From positions 1-64,000 of the forward strand of contig CALDHM010000022.1 in the NCBI GenBank assembly GCA_937941455.1: a stretch of DNA of 64,000 nt, written 5' to 3'. The notes beneath the pieces were generated by a model. It was not told where the DNA came from, did not search any database, and saw only the letters and a program-made list of their open reading frames with translations. Positions 44,764-55,693 of the stretch are shown here, one piece after another. The DNA comes from an uncultured Pirellulaceae bacterium. Lineage in GTDB: Bacteria > Planctomycetota > Planctomycetia > Pirellulales > Pirellulaceae. Both the position numbers and the translations under genes were made by a program. Numbering within the stretch: position 1 is the stretch's first letter; each line of letters begins with the position of its first letter.

Positions 44764-46098
44764 ATGGCAAAAAAAAGATTTCGGTCCCGCAGTTCGGGTT
44801 CAGGAAGTTCCAGTTCCGGTTCACGGCGTAGTAATAGTTCCGCACGGGGGAACCGCCCCGAATCTCGCCGCCGCTCCCGTTCAGGGTACGCACACCGCAA
44901 CGGCTCCCCGCGGCAACGACCGGAGAATTTAGATCAGGTCCTTCCCAGCGAAACGGTTGACGAAACCGGCGAGTCGGAATTGATCGAGTCCGTTGGTCTG
45001 CTGGAGATGCATCCTAATGGCTACGGGTTTCTTCGCGATCCGAATAACAATTACGCCCGCGAACGGACCGATCCCTTCGTGCCGGGCACCATGATTGAAA
45101 AATTCGGCTTACGGCCGGGCGTCATGATACGTGGCAAGATTCAACCGGCTCGGCGGCAACAAGGTCCGCGGCTTCGTGAAATCATCGACGTCGACGGAAT
45201 CGATCCAGCCGAATACTCGAAAGTCAAAAATTTCGACCAACTCACGCCGGTCAACCCGGACCACTGGTACAAGTTGGAGACAGGGCCGATGCCGTTGACG
45301 ACCCGCGTCATGGATCTGTTGACGCCACTGGGCAAGGGGCAACGTGCCCTAATCGTCGCTCCGCCGCGCAGCGGCAAAACGGTGATGCTGCAACACATCA
45401 GCCACGGCATCTCCGAAAATCACCCGAATTGCAAATTGATAGTGCTGCTGATCGACGAACGGCCCGAAGAGGTCACCGACATGCGCCGCAATGTCAAAGG
45501 CGAGGTCGTTTCCAGCAGCTTGGATGAGGACGTGGAAAGCCATGTTCGCATCTCGCAGTTGATCGTCGAGCGGTGCAAACGCTTGGCTGAAATGGGCAAG
45601 GATGTGTTCCTGCTCCTCGACTCGATCACGCGGTTGGCACGAGCCTTCAACAAGTGGGTCGGAAACACTGGCCGGACGATGTCCGGTGGTGTCGACATCA
45701 AGGCGATGGACATTCCCAAAAAATTATTCGCCACCGCTAGGTCCTTTGAGGAAGGGGGCTCGCTGACCATCGTCGGCACGGCCCTGATCGATACCGGCAG
45801 CCGCATGGACGAGTTGATCTTCCAAGAGTTCAAGGGTACGGGCAACATGGAATTAGTGCTCGACCGGAAATTGGCTGATCGCCGCGTGTGGCCGGCCATC
45901 GACATCTCCCAATCCGGTACGCGGCGCGAGGAATTACTGCTCGATCCCGAAACCTTGCACGCCGTGACCATGCTCCGCAGGACGCTCACGTCGATGCATC
46001 ATGTCGAAGCGATGGAGCAACTCACGAAACAGCTCAGTCGCTTCCCCACCAACAAGGAATTCATCAAGTTGATCAGCGGCAAAATGGCTAACGATTGA
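44764..46098 (+). CDS. rho: Transcription termination factor Rho
   Basis: 444 residues. The N-terminal 55 residues are Ser/Arg/Gly-rich, typical of the planctomycete and actinobacterial Rho extension. The OB-fold RNA-binding domain follows (MHPNGYGFLRDPNNNYARE ... RPGVMIRGKIQPARRQQGPR), then the ATPase with Walker A APPRSGKTVML (about 199-209), Walker B IDERPEEVTDMRRNVKGEV, and the Q/R loops near VGNTGRTMSGG. Rho terminates transcripts by ATP-driven RNA translocation. No Shine-Dalgarno is visible before the ATG. Confidence 0.98.
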   Translation: MAKKRFRSRSSGSGSSSSGSRRSNSSARGNRPESRRRSRSGYAHRNGSPRQRPENLDQVLPSETVDETGESELIESVGLLEMHPNGYGFLRDPNNNYARERTDPFVPGTMIEKFGLRPGVMIRGKIQPARRQQGPRLREIIDVDGIDPAEYSKVKNFDQLTPVNPDHWYKLETGPMPLTTRVMDLLTPLGKGQRALIVAPPRSGKTVMLQHISHGISENHPNCKLIVLLIDERPEEVTDMRRNVKGEVVSSSLDEDVESHVRISQLIVERCKRLAEMGKDVFLLLDSITRLARAFNKWVGNTGRTMSGGVDIKAMDIPKKLFATARSFEEGGSLTIVGTALIDTGSRMDELIFQEFKGTGNMELVLDRKLADRRVWPAIDISQSGTRREELLLDPETLHAVTMLRRTLTSMHHVEAMEQLTKQLSRFPTNKEFIKLISGKMAND

Positions 46099-46495
46099 TC
46101 GAATGCGCAGAGACTCCCGCCAAAAAATTCGTTAACGATCGATAAACGGCGTCAGAACAGCCGCTTGCCGGTCGTCGTAATAAAATGACTTCGCGGGTTT
46201 ACGACTAAATACCTGTCAACTGCAGGGCTGTAGCCGCCGAGTCTCGCGACAACCGGATGCTCACGCGATCCGGCTAAAAGTTTTGGGAGCAAGCCTTGTG
46301 CCCCCCATGAGGCGGCGTTTCCCGTAACCAACGTTGGAGCTGAAGGCTCAATCATCTCAACAACACCGACTGGAACTTGAGCGGGATTTTTTCATGCATT
46401 TGTGCTCACGAACCTTTGTAATGATTCGCGATTCGAAAACGCGAGTCGCGCGATGGGCAATTGTCACGAGGTTACTCGATCAGCGCGTCGCTGCG
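46099..46495. other. Intergenic region with repeat family B
   Basis: Contains one copy of dispersed repeat B (46220-46290). Nothing else was recognised. The serine protease frame stays open back to 46334, so the gene's start is uncertain. Confidence 0.5.
46220..46290 (+). repeat. Dispersed repeat family B, copy 1
   Basis: CTGCAGGGCTGTAGCC, GTCTCGCGACAACCGGA and GATCCGGCTAAAAGT line up with the copy at 56438-56510 over about 70 bases, with CCGGCTAAAAGT identical. Confidence 0.6.
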
Positions 46496-47677
46496 ATGTC
46501 CTTATCACAGCGTCGCCACGATTTACGCTTGATCTGTTGTTTCTGCTTGATTTGGATCTCGCTGCAGGGCCTAGGGATCGGACAAGCCGCACCGCTCGAC
46601 GAACGATTTCGCCTTGCCGATAGCAACGGCGACGAAGTCCTCTCCTTCATAGAGTTTCGGGCCTATCTGAAAAACCACTCGGAGCTTTCGCGTCCTGCCC
46701 GAGAGTTGTTCATCCAACTCGATGTCAATCAAGATCGCCAGTTATCGGCAGAGGAGTTTGCCCGGTGGGTTTCAGGCGACAAACCGCCTACGACGCACGC
46801 AGAAACCCAGCCTTTTCCGATTCCTGATCCCGGCCCCGGCTACGTCTTGTTCCAACGAGCGGACCAACCTCTGGACGACGCCAAGATTTATTCGGCAATT
46901 TTCCATCGCCACGCTGAGTACTATCAAAAATTTCCATTGCCTGCGGCGATCGATCTGAAAAATGTCCCACGGCAATACCAAGGGAGATTGCCGCTGGTCG
47001 ACCCGTCAGGATCGGGGCTCGAATTGGCTTGCCGAGCAACCGTGCTGATCGGAGGCGGAAAGAACGAAGAAGATTTTTTTACAGGTGGGGGAGTGATTGT
47101 CGGCCCTGATGGTTTGTGCGTGACCAACTATCATTTGGCCAAATTTTTCAATGACGGTTTGACCGTCTTACTTGCCGATGGCCGCGCTACCCGTGCCACG
47201 GCCTTGCTCGCCGCGAATCCACAACAGGATTTGGCCTTGCTCAAGCTGGAGGGGAGCGATTTTCCGTGGGTGCCGCTTGCCAAACAGGCACCGCGCATGG
47301 CCGATCCGATCCGCATGATTCATCATTCAGAAAACCGGTTCTTCACGTACGACCAAGGCTACGTCAAACGTTACCCGCTGATCGTCGGCGATCCGTGGCT
47401 CGAGATCTCAGCGCCGTTCGCCCCCGGGGGAAGCGGTTGCGGGATTTTCAATCAGAATTGGGAGTTGGTGGGTTTGGTCTGCGTCATTACGGTGGGTGAC
47501 GGTCCGGCGATCGCCATGGAATCGATGGCCGAGGATGAAGCGGAAAGCGAAAACATCGGCGAAGAGGCGAATGAACATTCGGAAGAGCAGGACGAATTCG
47601 GCTCCGATATCACGGCGATCGTCGTCCGCTTGGCTGTCCCGTTGTCGGCGTTACGAAACCTGTGGACAATGAATTAG
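46496..47677 (+). CDS. Secreted EF-hand trypsin-like serine protease
   Basis: 393 residues from ATG 46496, just before a signal peptide (LICCFCLIWISLQGLGIGQA). Other in-frame starts up to 46334 are possible. Two EF-hands come first: DSNGDEVLSFIE (42-53) and DVNQDRQLSAEE (76-87). A trypsin-like domain follows, with His213 (VTNYH), Asp245 (QQDLALL) and Ser313 (GGSGCG), the full triad. This is similar to DegP/HtrA-type folds but without a PDZ domain. Calcium through the EF-hands may control it. The C-terminus is acidic. Confidence 0.9.
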   Translation: MSLSQRRHDLRLICCFCLIWISLQGLGIGQAAPLDERFRLADSNGDEVLSFIEFRAYLKNHSELSRPARELFIQLDVNQDRQLSAEEFARWVSGDKPPTTHAETQPFPIPDPGPGYVLFQRADQPLDDAKIYSAIFHRHAEYYQKFPLPAAIDLKNVPRQYQGRLPLVDPSGSGLELACRATVLIGGGKNEEDFFTGGGVIVGPDGLCVTNYHLAKFFNDGLTVLLADGRATRATALLAANPQQDLALLKLEGSDFPWVPLAKQAPRMADPIRMIHHSENRFFTYDQGYVKRYPLIVGDPWLEISAPFAPGGSGCGIFNQNWELVGLVCVITVGDGPAIAMESMAEDEAESENIGEEANEHSEEQDEFGSDITAIVVRLAVPLSALRNLWTMN

Positions 47678-48128
47678 GGGATCGCCAAAAACTCGTCAAT
47701 CGCAGAGCATGAGCCGGCGGCTGATGAAAAGCGAATGCGACTGGGTTACGGTTATTGGATCTAGGACAAGAGCTGATGCGTTGCCCGACCTAAAATGGGG
47801 CATGCATGCAAATCTTCGACATGCGCAAAACCCGCTCCACTGTAATCCATGGCTGGCAGCTGGTTGATATAGAGTCTAACCCCAAGCGGTTAGCGGCCGA
47901 AACCCAAAGCTTAAGTGATGCTCGTTATGGAAGGTAGGTTATTTTCTTGGCAAGAGGCAAACAACGAATTCGTGATTTGCAACGTGGGCGCAGGGATGAA
48001 AATCTCTGGCTGACGCATCAATACGCGAACCAATGATCAAGAAGAATGCAATGCGTTTGCTCCCCGGTGATGCTCTGGATTGCGGTCGATCACTGAGGTA
48101 ACGGTAAACTTGTGAAAGGGACAGTCTT
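47678..48128. other. Intergenic region without a recognised gene
   Basis: About 450 bases between the serine protease and the site-2 protease. No repeat, hairpin or gene was recognised. AAAGGGA at 48115-48121 is the ribosome-binding site of the next gene. Confidence 0.5.
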
Positions 48129-49238
48129 ATGGGTTGGTCGTGGCGAGTCGGAAAAGTTGCCGGCATCGATGTGTTCGTCCACTTCACCTTTTTTATTCTG
48201 CTCGCTTACATTGGAATTTCGTATTACGCTAGGGAAAGAAACCTGAACGATGCCTTTTACGGTATCGGATTTATTTTGACGCTCTTCGGAATTGTCGTTC
48301 TGCACGAACTGGGTCATGCCCTGGCGGCAAGGCGTTACGGTATTCAAACCAGGGACATCACCCTTCTGCCTATCGGCGGTGTCGCGCACCTCGAACGGAT
48401 GCCCGAACGGCCTGAGCAAGAATTAGTGGTCGCACTCGCCGGACCAGCGGTCAATGTCGTGTTGGCGGCAGCGATTTTCGGTGGGTTGTATGTAGGGAAT
48501 CAAATCAATTCCAGCCAAGATTTGATTCGCATCAACCAGAGCTTTTTGGGGCAGATGTTTTGGGTCAATGTGATGTTGGCCGTTTTCAATATGCTCCCCG
48601 CCTTTCCGATGGACGGTGGCCGCGTGCTGCGCGCCTTTTTGGCAATGAACATGGATTATGCGCGGGCTACGCGGATCGCTGCCGGAATCGGCCAGGCGAT
48701 GGCGTTGTTGCTCGGCTTTGTGGGATTGTTTCTCAATCCGATGTTGGTTTTCGTTGCCTTGTTCGTGTGGATGGGGGCCGCGCAAGAATCGGGAACCGTG
48801 CAAATTCGCTCAGCTTTGGCAGGCCTGCCGATCAAGCAGGCGATGATCACGGATTTCAGAGTCCTGGCCCCTGATGACCCTTTGGAAACAGCCGCTGAAT
48901 ACGTTTTGTCGGGCTTCCAACAAGACTTTCCGGTAATCGATGGCGACGATCGTGTTGTCGGAATTTTGACACGCCGCAACTTGATCGAGGGTTTGGCGAA
49001 ACTTGGTGGGGATCGGCCCGTTGCAGAAATCATGACCCAAGATTTTCTGACCGCCGACCCGGGCGAAATGCTGGAAACAGCGATTATTCGCCTCCAAGAT
49101 GGATTGCATCGCACCATTCCCATCCTGCAACACGGTCGGCTCGTCGGACTGTTGAATTCCGAGAATCTCAGCGAATTCCTGATGATTCGCGAGTCGATGC
49201 GCGAGGCGGAACAGCGCCATCGTCGCTTGCATTTGTAA
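48129..49238 (+). CDS. Site-2 protease (M50) with two CBS domains
   Basis: 369 residues. The first half is a membrane metalloprotease: HELGH at 59-63 (zinc ligands His59, His63; Glu60 catalytic), with hydrophobic segments around it, and FNMLPAFPMDGGRVLRA carrying the third ligand. Residues about 235-365 hold two CBS domains (MITDFRVLAPDDPLETAAEY and MTQDFLTADPGEMLETAI), which in related proteins sense adenine nucleotides. It probably cuts a membrane-bound regulator, but no anti-sigma or similar target gene is next to it. Confidence 0.96.
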   Translation: MGWSWRVGKVAGIDVFVHFTFFILLAYIGISYYARERNLNDAFYGIGFILTLFGIVVLHELGHALAARRYGIQTRDITLLPIGGVAHLERMPERPEQELVVALAGPAVNVVLAAAIFGGLYVGNQINSSQDLIRINQSFLGQMFWVNVMLAVFNMLPAFPMDGGRVLRAFLAMNMDYARATRIAAGIGQAMALLLGFVGLFLNPMLVFVALFVWMGAAQESGTVQIRSALAGLPIKQAMITDFRVLAPDDPLETAAEYVLSGFQQDFPVIDGDDRVVGILTRRNLIEGLAKLGGDRPVAEIMTQDFLTADPGEMLETAIIRLQDGLHRTIPILQHGRLVGLLNSENLSEFLMIRESMREAEQRHRRLHL

Positions 49239-49345
49239 ATTTTCGGGAACTTCACAGCGAGACTGTACGTCTCAAACGCATCTCACAATTCGATCGTTCC
49301 CGGATCGTCCGGGAAGAAAGCAATCTCCTGCGATGGTAACTACCC

Positions 49346-52300
49346 ATGTTGGCGAAGTACGGATCGGTAATCGGTGCCATTCTCTTGGCAGTCTACAGCA
49401 GTCTCGGTGGTTGGAGTGGAAATGAGCGGGGGGTCGATAAGGTGAAACCGGACGATCGCCAGCGGGCACAGCAACTATTGGCTGAAGGCAATTATCGCGA
49501 GTCGCTGGAACTGTTTTTGAAGTTGGCCCGCGATCCCCAAGCCCAAGACCAACTTTTGGCCCAAGATTGGCCGCTGATCATGCAAAATCTGCAGAACTTG
49601 GCACAACTTCAACAATTTGATGCCTTGGTCGATGAATTTGAACAGTTGCATGCGGGCAAACCCAACTTTCTAATAGCCCTCGCCAATAGTTTTCAATCGA
49701 CGGGGAACTATGGCTTCATTACAGCAGGAAAATTTTATCGCGGCGATGCTCGCGGGGGGGGGCAGTGGGTGAGCTCGGCCAGACGCGACCGGGTGCGGGC
49801 GTTGCAAATTCTCCGTGGTGCTGAAACGGCAGTCGATCGCGGCGATGATGTTGGGCTAAAGGTGTTGTACTACAATGCCTTGGCTACCTTGATCAGTTGG
49901 AATCGGGTTAATTTTGAAGCGTGGCGATTTCAAGAACTGACCGATCTCAGCACGCTTCCCGACTACGAGGAAAACCAGTGGGGTTGGCGTGGTCCCTGGG
50001 GTGGCGGCGAGAACAAGGGAGCTCCAGTCGATGCCGAAGGCAACCCCGTTCTTTACGCTATCCCTGCTTCTTGGGATGCCGCCAAAAACGACGGCGAGCG
50101 CTGGCGATTCGCTTTGGAATCCGCCGCGCGGCTGCGACCCGACCAACGCGAATACGCGGATTGGGTGTTCGCAAACTTTCTACACGAGCAATTCGGCGTG
50201 CAAACGATGGCCCAGTGGGGAGCGTTTTTTGCTCCGCGTGTGGAGTCAGGCTCCGACGACGGCCGCCCGCAAAAGGATAGTCCCTATACGGTCTCGACGC
50301 TTACCGATGAGGAGACGATCGCCAAATTGGCCATCGGTGTTAAACGGTTCACGCTGCCCCCTGAATTCAATCCGCTGCTGCTGTTCCAAGCGATGGCGAA
50401 TAACAAACATGGCTACCAGCAGCAAGCCCTCGAAACGCTGGCCCGAATTTACCAGGATCGCCAGCAGTATCCCCGCGCGGCCGAGTATCTGCGCCGTCTG
50501 CTCCAGTTGAACAACGCCGATCATTATCGCGATCAACTCTCTCAAATCATCGATCCCTGGGGACGCTTCGAAAACGTTCCTGTCCAACCGGCCGGGGCCG
50601 GTACGCATCTGGAATTCCGTTTTCGCAACGGGAACCAAGTTCAATTGTCGGCGAGGAAGATCAACATCGATCAACTCCTGAAGGACACTTTGGATTACCT
50701 CAAGAAAAAGCCGTCCGAACTTGACTGGCAACGGGTGCAAATCGACTCGATCGCTTACGGTATTCTCTCGCAAAACTTGCAAAAGTACGTTGGCGGCGAA
50801 GTGGCACGTTGGGAGCTTCCGCTCGATCCGCGACCAAATCATTTCGATCGTCGCGTGACGATCAAGGCTCCTCTACAACAGGCCGGGGCGTACCTTGTCA
50901 AGGCGCAAATGGTCGGCGGCAACGAGAGCCACGTCGTCGTCTTTGTGGAAGATACGGCCATTCTACGTAAATCCGTTGAGGGAAAATTGCTTTATATCGT
51001 GGTCGATGCCGTTACAGGCGGGCCTCTTCCTAACGTCAATGTCGAATTCTTCGGCTGGAAAACAGGCTGGGACAACCGCGGCCGGAATCAGCGTATCGAA
51101 ACGGCAAACTTTGCTGAGACCACCGACAACAATGGCTTCGTGGAAACGAATCCAAAATTGATGCAACAAGATCTGAAATGGATCGCCATCGCCCGCAGCG
51201 GAACACGCTTGGCACATCTGGGTTTCCAAGGCGGCTGGGCATCGCCCTATGGCCGGAATCAAATCGCTGGCGTCAAGACTTATGGAATCACCGATCGCCC
51301 GATCTACCGGCCCGGCCAAGACGTCAAATTCAAATTCTGGATCCGCGAGACATCGTATCAAACCGTCGCCAACCAACCGTTCGCCAATTCCGCAGTGCTC
51401 ATCAAACTGTTCGATCCACAAGGCACCGAGGTGGCCAGCGTCGCAAAACAAACCGACGAATACGGCGGAGTCGATGGCGAATATCGCCTTGGGGACGAGG
51501 CCGCCTTGGGAACCTATCGCCTGGTCATTATGGACTCGGTGAATCGTGATCGCGGCCTTTATTCGGAAACGCAATTTCAAGTCGAGGAATACAAGAAGCC
51601 GGAATTCGAGGTCACGGTCACTCCCCCCGAACGGCCTGTACGCTTGGGTGACAAGGTTCCCGTCAAGATCGAAGCCAAGTATTATTTCGGCGGCCCCGTT
51701 CAAGAAGGCAAGGTATCGTACAAGGTTCATCGGACAAAAAAAGACCAACGCTGGTTCCCGATTCGGCCATGGGATTGGCTTTACGGAAACGGCTATGCCT
51801 GGTTCACCAGTGATTACGACTGGTACCCCGGTTTCGGCTCTTGGGGCTGTCGCTGTCCCGTTCCTTGGTGGTGGGCCAACAATCCCGATCCCCCTGAGTT
51901 GGTCCTCGACGTCGAAACGCAGATCGGGCCGAACGGGACTGTGGAGTTCGACATCGATACGGCACTCGCCAAAGAGATGCACGTCGATTACGATCACGAA
52001 TACACCATCACCGCGGAGGTTGTCGACGCCTCGCGCCGCACGATTGTCGGGACCGGATCGGTGGTTGTGGCTCGCCGCCCGTTTTCGGTGCATCTCTGGG
52101 CGAGCCGTGGCTACGCTCGTGTCGGGGAGCCCATCGACATCGAGATTATGGCCCGTTCACCAGACGGCAAAGGAGTGGCTGGAAAAGGCAACGTTAAAAT
52201 TTACAAGATCACATACTCCGCCGACGGCACGCCACAAGAAACAGAACTGCAATCTTGGGAACTCGCCACGGATGAAAACGGACAGGCGCGACAAACTATT

Positions 52301-55300
52301 AAGGCGACCGAACCGGGCCAATTCCGCGTCGCCTGCGTGGTGACATCCGCCGACGGAGATGCCATCGAAGGCGGCCAAATTCTCAATTTTATCGGCGACG
52401 ATTTCGACAGTGCCAACTTCCGCTACAACGATCTCGAAGTCGTGGTGGAACGTGCCGAGTATGCTCCCGGCGATAAGGTGCAACTGCTCATCACGACCAA
52501 CCGGGCGAACTCCTATGTTTTCCTCTGGCTGCGCCCCACATCGACCTACCAGTCGAAACCGATCGTCCTGCGCATGGATGGCAAGAGCGCAACCTACGAG
52601 TTCGAGGTAACTCAAGACGATATGCCTAACTTTTTTGTCGAGGCAACCACGGTTTCCGGTGCGAAACTGCACGAAGTAGTCAAGCAAATCATCGTCCCGC
52701 CAGTGAAGAAAATCGTCAACGTCGAGGTCGTGCCGACTGCTCAATCGGTGTTGCCGGGTGCGGAAACTCAGGTTGAATTGCGGTTGACCGGGGTGGACGG
52801 CCGACCATTCCAAGGTTCCCTCGTCATGACGATGTACGATCGGGCAGTCGAATACATCTCAGGGGGTTCCAACGTACCGGACATTCGTCCGTTCTTTTGG
52901 AAATGGACGCGCCATCATCAACCGGCAACCGAGCACAATTTAGCCCGCCTGGGGGTGAACCTCGTTCGCGATGGCCAAAAATGGATGAGCGATCTCGGAG
53001 TCTTCGGTGGAATGGTTGCGGACACTGCGTTCCAAACAGATCAAGCCGAGGCGATGGCCATGCCGGCAACCCCCATGTCCGCGGGTCTCGTCAGAGCGAA
53101 GCCGCAACGAGATCGCGGTGTCGATCTCGAAAAATCCAACGCGTTCGCCAGCCGTGAGATTGCTGATGCAGCCCCGGGGCGATTCGATGCGGAACAGCCG
53201 GGGGGCTCTCCGGAACTCGCGACCCCCACCGTCAGGCGCGAATTCGCCGATGCAGCTTTTTGGAGTGTCGTCCTGCGTCCCAATAGCGATGGTATTGCGA
53301 CAGCGACGATCAAGATGCCGGAAAATTTAACCTCATGGAAAATTCGCACTTGGGCTATGGGGGCTCAAACCGAAGTTGGTGAGGGAACCGCCGAAATTAA
53401 AACGGCCAAAAACATCATGGTGCGGCTCCAAGCCCCGCGCTTTTTCGTCGAGAAGGATGAAGTGGTCCTGTCCGCGATCGTGCATAACTATCTCGCCGAA
53501 GCCAAAACAACGCGGGTGACCCTGGAATTCGACGGCGACCACTTGGCCACGAGCGAAAGTCGCGAGGTGACGGTCGAGATCCCAGCCGGAGGCGAACAGC
53601 GAGTCGATTGGCGGGTCCGCGTGGTTCGCGAGGGTCAAGCCAAAATCACGATGGCCGCGCTCACCGACGTCGAATCCGATGCCATGGAGATGGCCTTCCC
53701 CGTGTTCGTTCATGGCATGCTGAAAACGGAATCGTTCAGCGGCATCGTGCGCGATGGCAGTGATGCGACGGCCTTCCGCGTTCGCGTGCCTGCCGAACGG
53801 CGGCCCGATCAATCGCGTTTAGAGATTCGCTTCTCACCGACACTGGCTGGAGCAATGGTTGATGCCCTGCCGTACCTCGTGGATTATCCCTACGGCTGTA
53901 CAGAGCAAACACTCAATCGATTCATTCCGACGGTGATCACCCACGACATTCTCAAACGCATGAATCTGGACTTAGCCGCGATCCGCGACAAGCAGACGAA
54001 CTTGAATGCCCAAGAAATTGGCGACGCCCAAACCCGCGCTCAGCAATGGCAGCGTGTCACGCAACGCAATCCAGTTTTTGATCCGGCTGAAGTCGAGCTG
54101 ATGACCAAGCAAGGCGTCAAAGATCTGACCGCCATGCAAAATAGCGACGGCGGCTGGGGATGGTTTTCCGGCGCTGGCGAGTACAGCTATCCGCATACCA
54201 CAGCGGTTGTTGTACATGGATTGCAACTGGCGCAGCAGCGGGGGATTGCCCTGGTTCCCGGCCTGCTGGAACGTGGAATCGAATGGTTGAAAGGCTATCA
54301 AGCCCAACAGATTCAGCTGCTGAAAGAATGGGACCGTTTGCGTGATCTCGATCGTTCGCAGTGGCCCAAGGAGCCCAGGTTCAAGCAACACCCGGATAAT
54401 ATCGACGCCTTGATTTACATGATTTTGCTGGAGTCCGACGTTCTCGATCCACAAATGGGCGATTACCTCTTCCGTGACCGCCTGAAATTGTCGCTGTATG
54501 GCCAAGCCCTGATCGGTCTGGCTTTCGACAAACAGCAGGCTGTCGATCGACGCGATCAGGTCATCCGCAACATCGATCAGTTCATCAAATACGACGACGA
54601 AAATCAAACCGCCTTTATCGATCTCCCCAACCAGAACTACTGGTGGTACTGGTATGGCGACACGATCGAAGCCAATGCGTTCTATTTGAAATTGTTGGCG
54701 CGGGTCAATTCACGCGATCCGAAGGCGGCCGGGCTCGTCAAATATCTGCTGAACAACCGCCGCAACGCGACGTATTGGAATTCCACGCGCGACACGGCTT
54801 ACTGCATCGAAGCCTTGGCGGAATTCATGGAGCGAAGCGGAGAGGTCGCGCCCAACATGACCGTGGAAGTTGTCATCGATGGGAAAACTCGCCAGGCGGT
54901 CGAGATCACGCCTCAGGTTTTGTTCCAGTTCAATAATGCGGTGATCCTGAATGGCGAAGAGCTGACCGACGGTGAACACGTCGTCGAAATTCGCCGCAAA
55001 GGTGCGGGAAATGTTTATGCCAACGTTTATCTGACGAATTTCACGCTCGAGGACGATATCGCTGCTGCCGGCCTGGAAATTAAGGTCGAACGCCGATACT
55101 TCCGACTGGAGCAAATCAAAGACGCCGAAGAAAACGTCCAAGGATCCCGCGGCCAGGTTGTGGGACAAGCCGTCGAAAAGTACCGGCGCATCCCGCTCAA
55201 AAATTGGGATGAAGTGACGAGCGGCGATCTGGTCGAAATCGAATTGGAGATCGACTCTAAAAACGATTACGAATATGTCATTTTCGAAGACATGAAGAGC

Positions 55301-55570
55301 GCGGGAACAGAACCGGTTGAGTTGCGCAGCGGTTACCACAAAGGTGCGCTGAACGCTTATGTCGAGTTTCGCGATGAGCGCGTCGCCTTTTTCGTCCGAC
55401 AGTTGCGGCAAGGCAAACACAGCTTCAGCTACCGAGTACGCGCCGAAATTCCCGGGCGATTCAGTGCGTTGCCCACTCGCGGCTGGGCGATGTACGCTCC
55501 GGAATTGAAGGCTAATTCGAGCGAGCTTAAGCTTTCCATTCGCGACTCGGTAAAGTCGGAAAAAGAATGA
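49346..55570 (+). CDS. Alpha-2-macroglobulin family protein with thioester
   Basis: 2074 residues, the largest gene here. A signal-like N-terminus (VIGAILLAVYSSLGGW) and an Ala/Gln-rich helical, TPR-like stretch (to about 430) come first. A series of beta-sandwich MG domains follows, including DRPIYRPGQDVKFKFWI near 650. A bait-like segment rich in Ala/Pro/Glu lies around 1240-1290. The thioester motif YPYGCTEQT has Cys1518 and Gln1521. A helical toroid (thioester domain) and receptor-like end follow. Bacterial A2M proteins trap attacking proteases at the envelope. Usual partner PBP1C is absent. No lipobox was seen. Confidence 0.94.
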   Translation: MLAKYGSVIGAILLAVYSSLGGWSGNERGVDKVKPDDRQRAQQLLAEGNYRESLELFLKLARDPQAQDQLLAQDWPLIMQNLQNLAQLQQFDALVDEFEQLHAGKPNFLIALANSFQSTGNYGFITAGKFYRGDARGGGQWVSSARRDRVRALQILRGAETAVDRGDDVGLKVLYYNALATLISWNRVNFEAWRFQELTDLSTLPDYEENQWGWRGPWGGGENKGAPVDAEGNPVLYAIPASWDAAKNDGERWRFALESAARLRPDQREYADWVFANFLHEQFGVQTMAQWGAFFAPRVESGSDDGRPQKDSPYTVSTLTDEETIAKLAIGVKRFTLPPEFNPLLLFQAMANNKHGYQQQALETLARIYQDRQQYPRAAEYLRRLLQLNNADHYRDQLSQIIDPWGRFENVPVQPAGAGTHLEFRFRNGNQVQLSARKINIDQLLKDTLDYLKKKPSELDWQRVQIDSIAYGILSQNLQKYVGGEVARWELPLDPRPNHFDRRVTIKAPLQQAGAYLVKAQMVGGNESHVVVFVEDTAILRKSVEGKLLYIVVDAVTGGPLPNVNVEFFGWKTGWDNRGRNQRIETANFAETTDNNGFVETNPKLMQQDLKWIAIARSGTRLAHLGFQGGWASPYGRNQIAGVKTYGITDRPIYRPGQDVKFKFWIRETSYQTVANQPFANSAVLIKLFDPQGTEVASVAKQTDEYGGVDGEYRLGDEAALGTYRLVIMDSVNRDRGLYSETQFQVEEYKKPEFEVTVTPPERPVRLGDKVPVKIEAKYYFGGPVQEGKVSYKVHRTKKDQRWFPIRPWDWLYGNGYAWFTSDYDWYPGFGSWGCRCPVPWWWANNPDPPELVLDVETQIGPNGTVEFDIDTALAKEMHVDYDHEYTITAEVVDASRRTIVGTGSVVVARRPFSVHLWASRGYARVGEPIDIEIMARSPDGKGVAGKGNVKIYKITYSADGTPQETELQSWELATDENGQARQTIKATEPGQFRVACVVTSADGDAIEGGQILNFIGDDFDSANFRYNDLEVVVERAEYAPGDKVQLLITTNRANSYVFLWLRPTSTYQSKPIVLRMDGKSATYEFEVTQDDMPNFFVEATTVSGAKLHEVVKQIIVPPVKKIVNVEVVPTAQSVLPGAETQVELRLTGVDGRPFQGSLVMTMYDRAVEYISGGSNVPDIRPFFWKWTRHHQPATEHNLARLGVNLVRDGQKWMSDLGVFGGMVADTAFQTDQAEAMAMPATPMSAGLVRAKPQRDRGVDLEKSNAFASREIADAAPGRFDAEQPGGSPELATPTVRREFADAAFWSVVLRPNSDGIATATIKMPENLTSWKIRTWAMGAQTEVGEGTAEIKTAKNIMVRLQAPRFFVEKDEVVLSAIVHNYLAEAKTTRVTLEFDGDHLATSESREVTVEIPAGGEQRVDWRVRVVREGQAKITMAALTDVESDAMEMAFPVFVHGMLKTESFSGIVRDGSDATAFRVRVPAERRPDQSRLEIRFSPTLAGAMVDALPYLVDYPYGCTEQTLNRFIPTVITHDILKRMNLDLAAIRDKQTNLNAQEIGDAQTRAQQWQRVTQRNPVFDPAEVELMTKQGVKDLTAMQNSDGGWGWFSGAGEYSYPHTTAVVVHGLQLAQQRGIALVPGLLERGIEWLKGYQAQQIQLLKEWDRLRDLDRSQWPKEPRFKQHPDNIDALIYMILLESDVLDPQMGDYLFRDRLKLSLYGQALIGLAFDKQQAVDRRDQVIRNIDQFIKYDDENQTAFIDLPNQNYWWYWYGDTIEANAFYLKLLARVNSRDPKAAGLVKYLLNNRRNATYWNSTRDTAYCIEALAEFMERSGEVAPNMTVEVVIDGKTRQAVEITPQVLFQFNNAVILNGEELTDGEHVVEIRRKGAGNVYANVYLTNFTLEDDIAAAGLEIKVERRYFRLEQIKDAEENVQGSRGQVVGQAVEKYRRIPLKNWDEVTSGDLVEIELEIDSKNDYEYVIFEDMKSAGTEPVELRSGYHKGALNAYVEFRDERVAFFVRQLRQGKHSFSYRVRAEIPGRFSALPTRGWAMYAPELKANSSELKLSIRDSVKSEKE

Positions 55571-55693
55571 CCTGGCAGTGATTCCGTGATCAAGGCCATC
55601 GAACTCGACCGGCCCAACTCGCAGTAGAATGATGGGCGGGACTCAATGGAAACAAATGGGACGATTTGGTGAAAGCATAAGGAGTAACAGGGG

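Noticed and set aside
50963-52093. A 376-residue minus-strand frame inside the alpha-2-macroglobulin
   Set aside because: Antisense shadow within a 2074-residue gene with clear domains.
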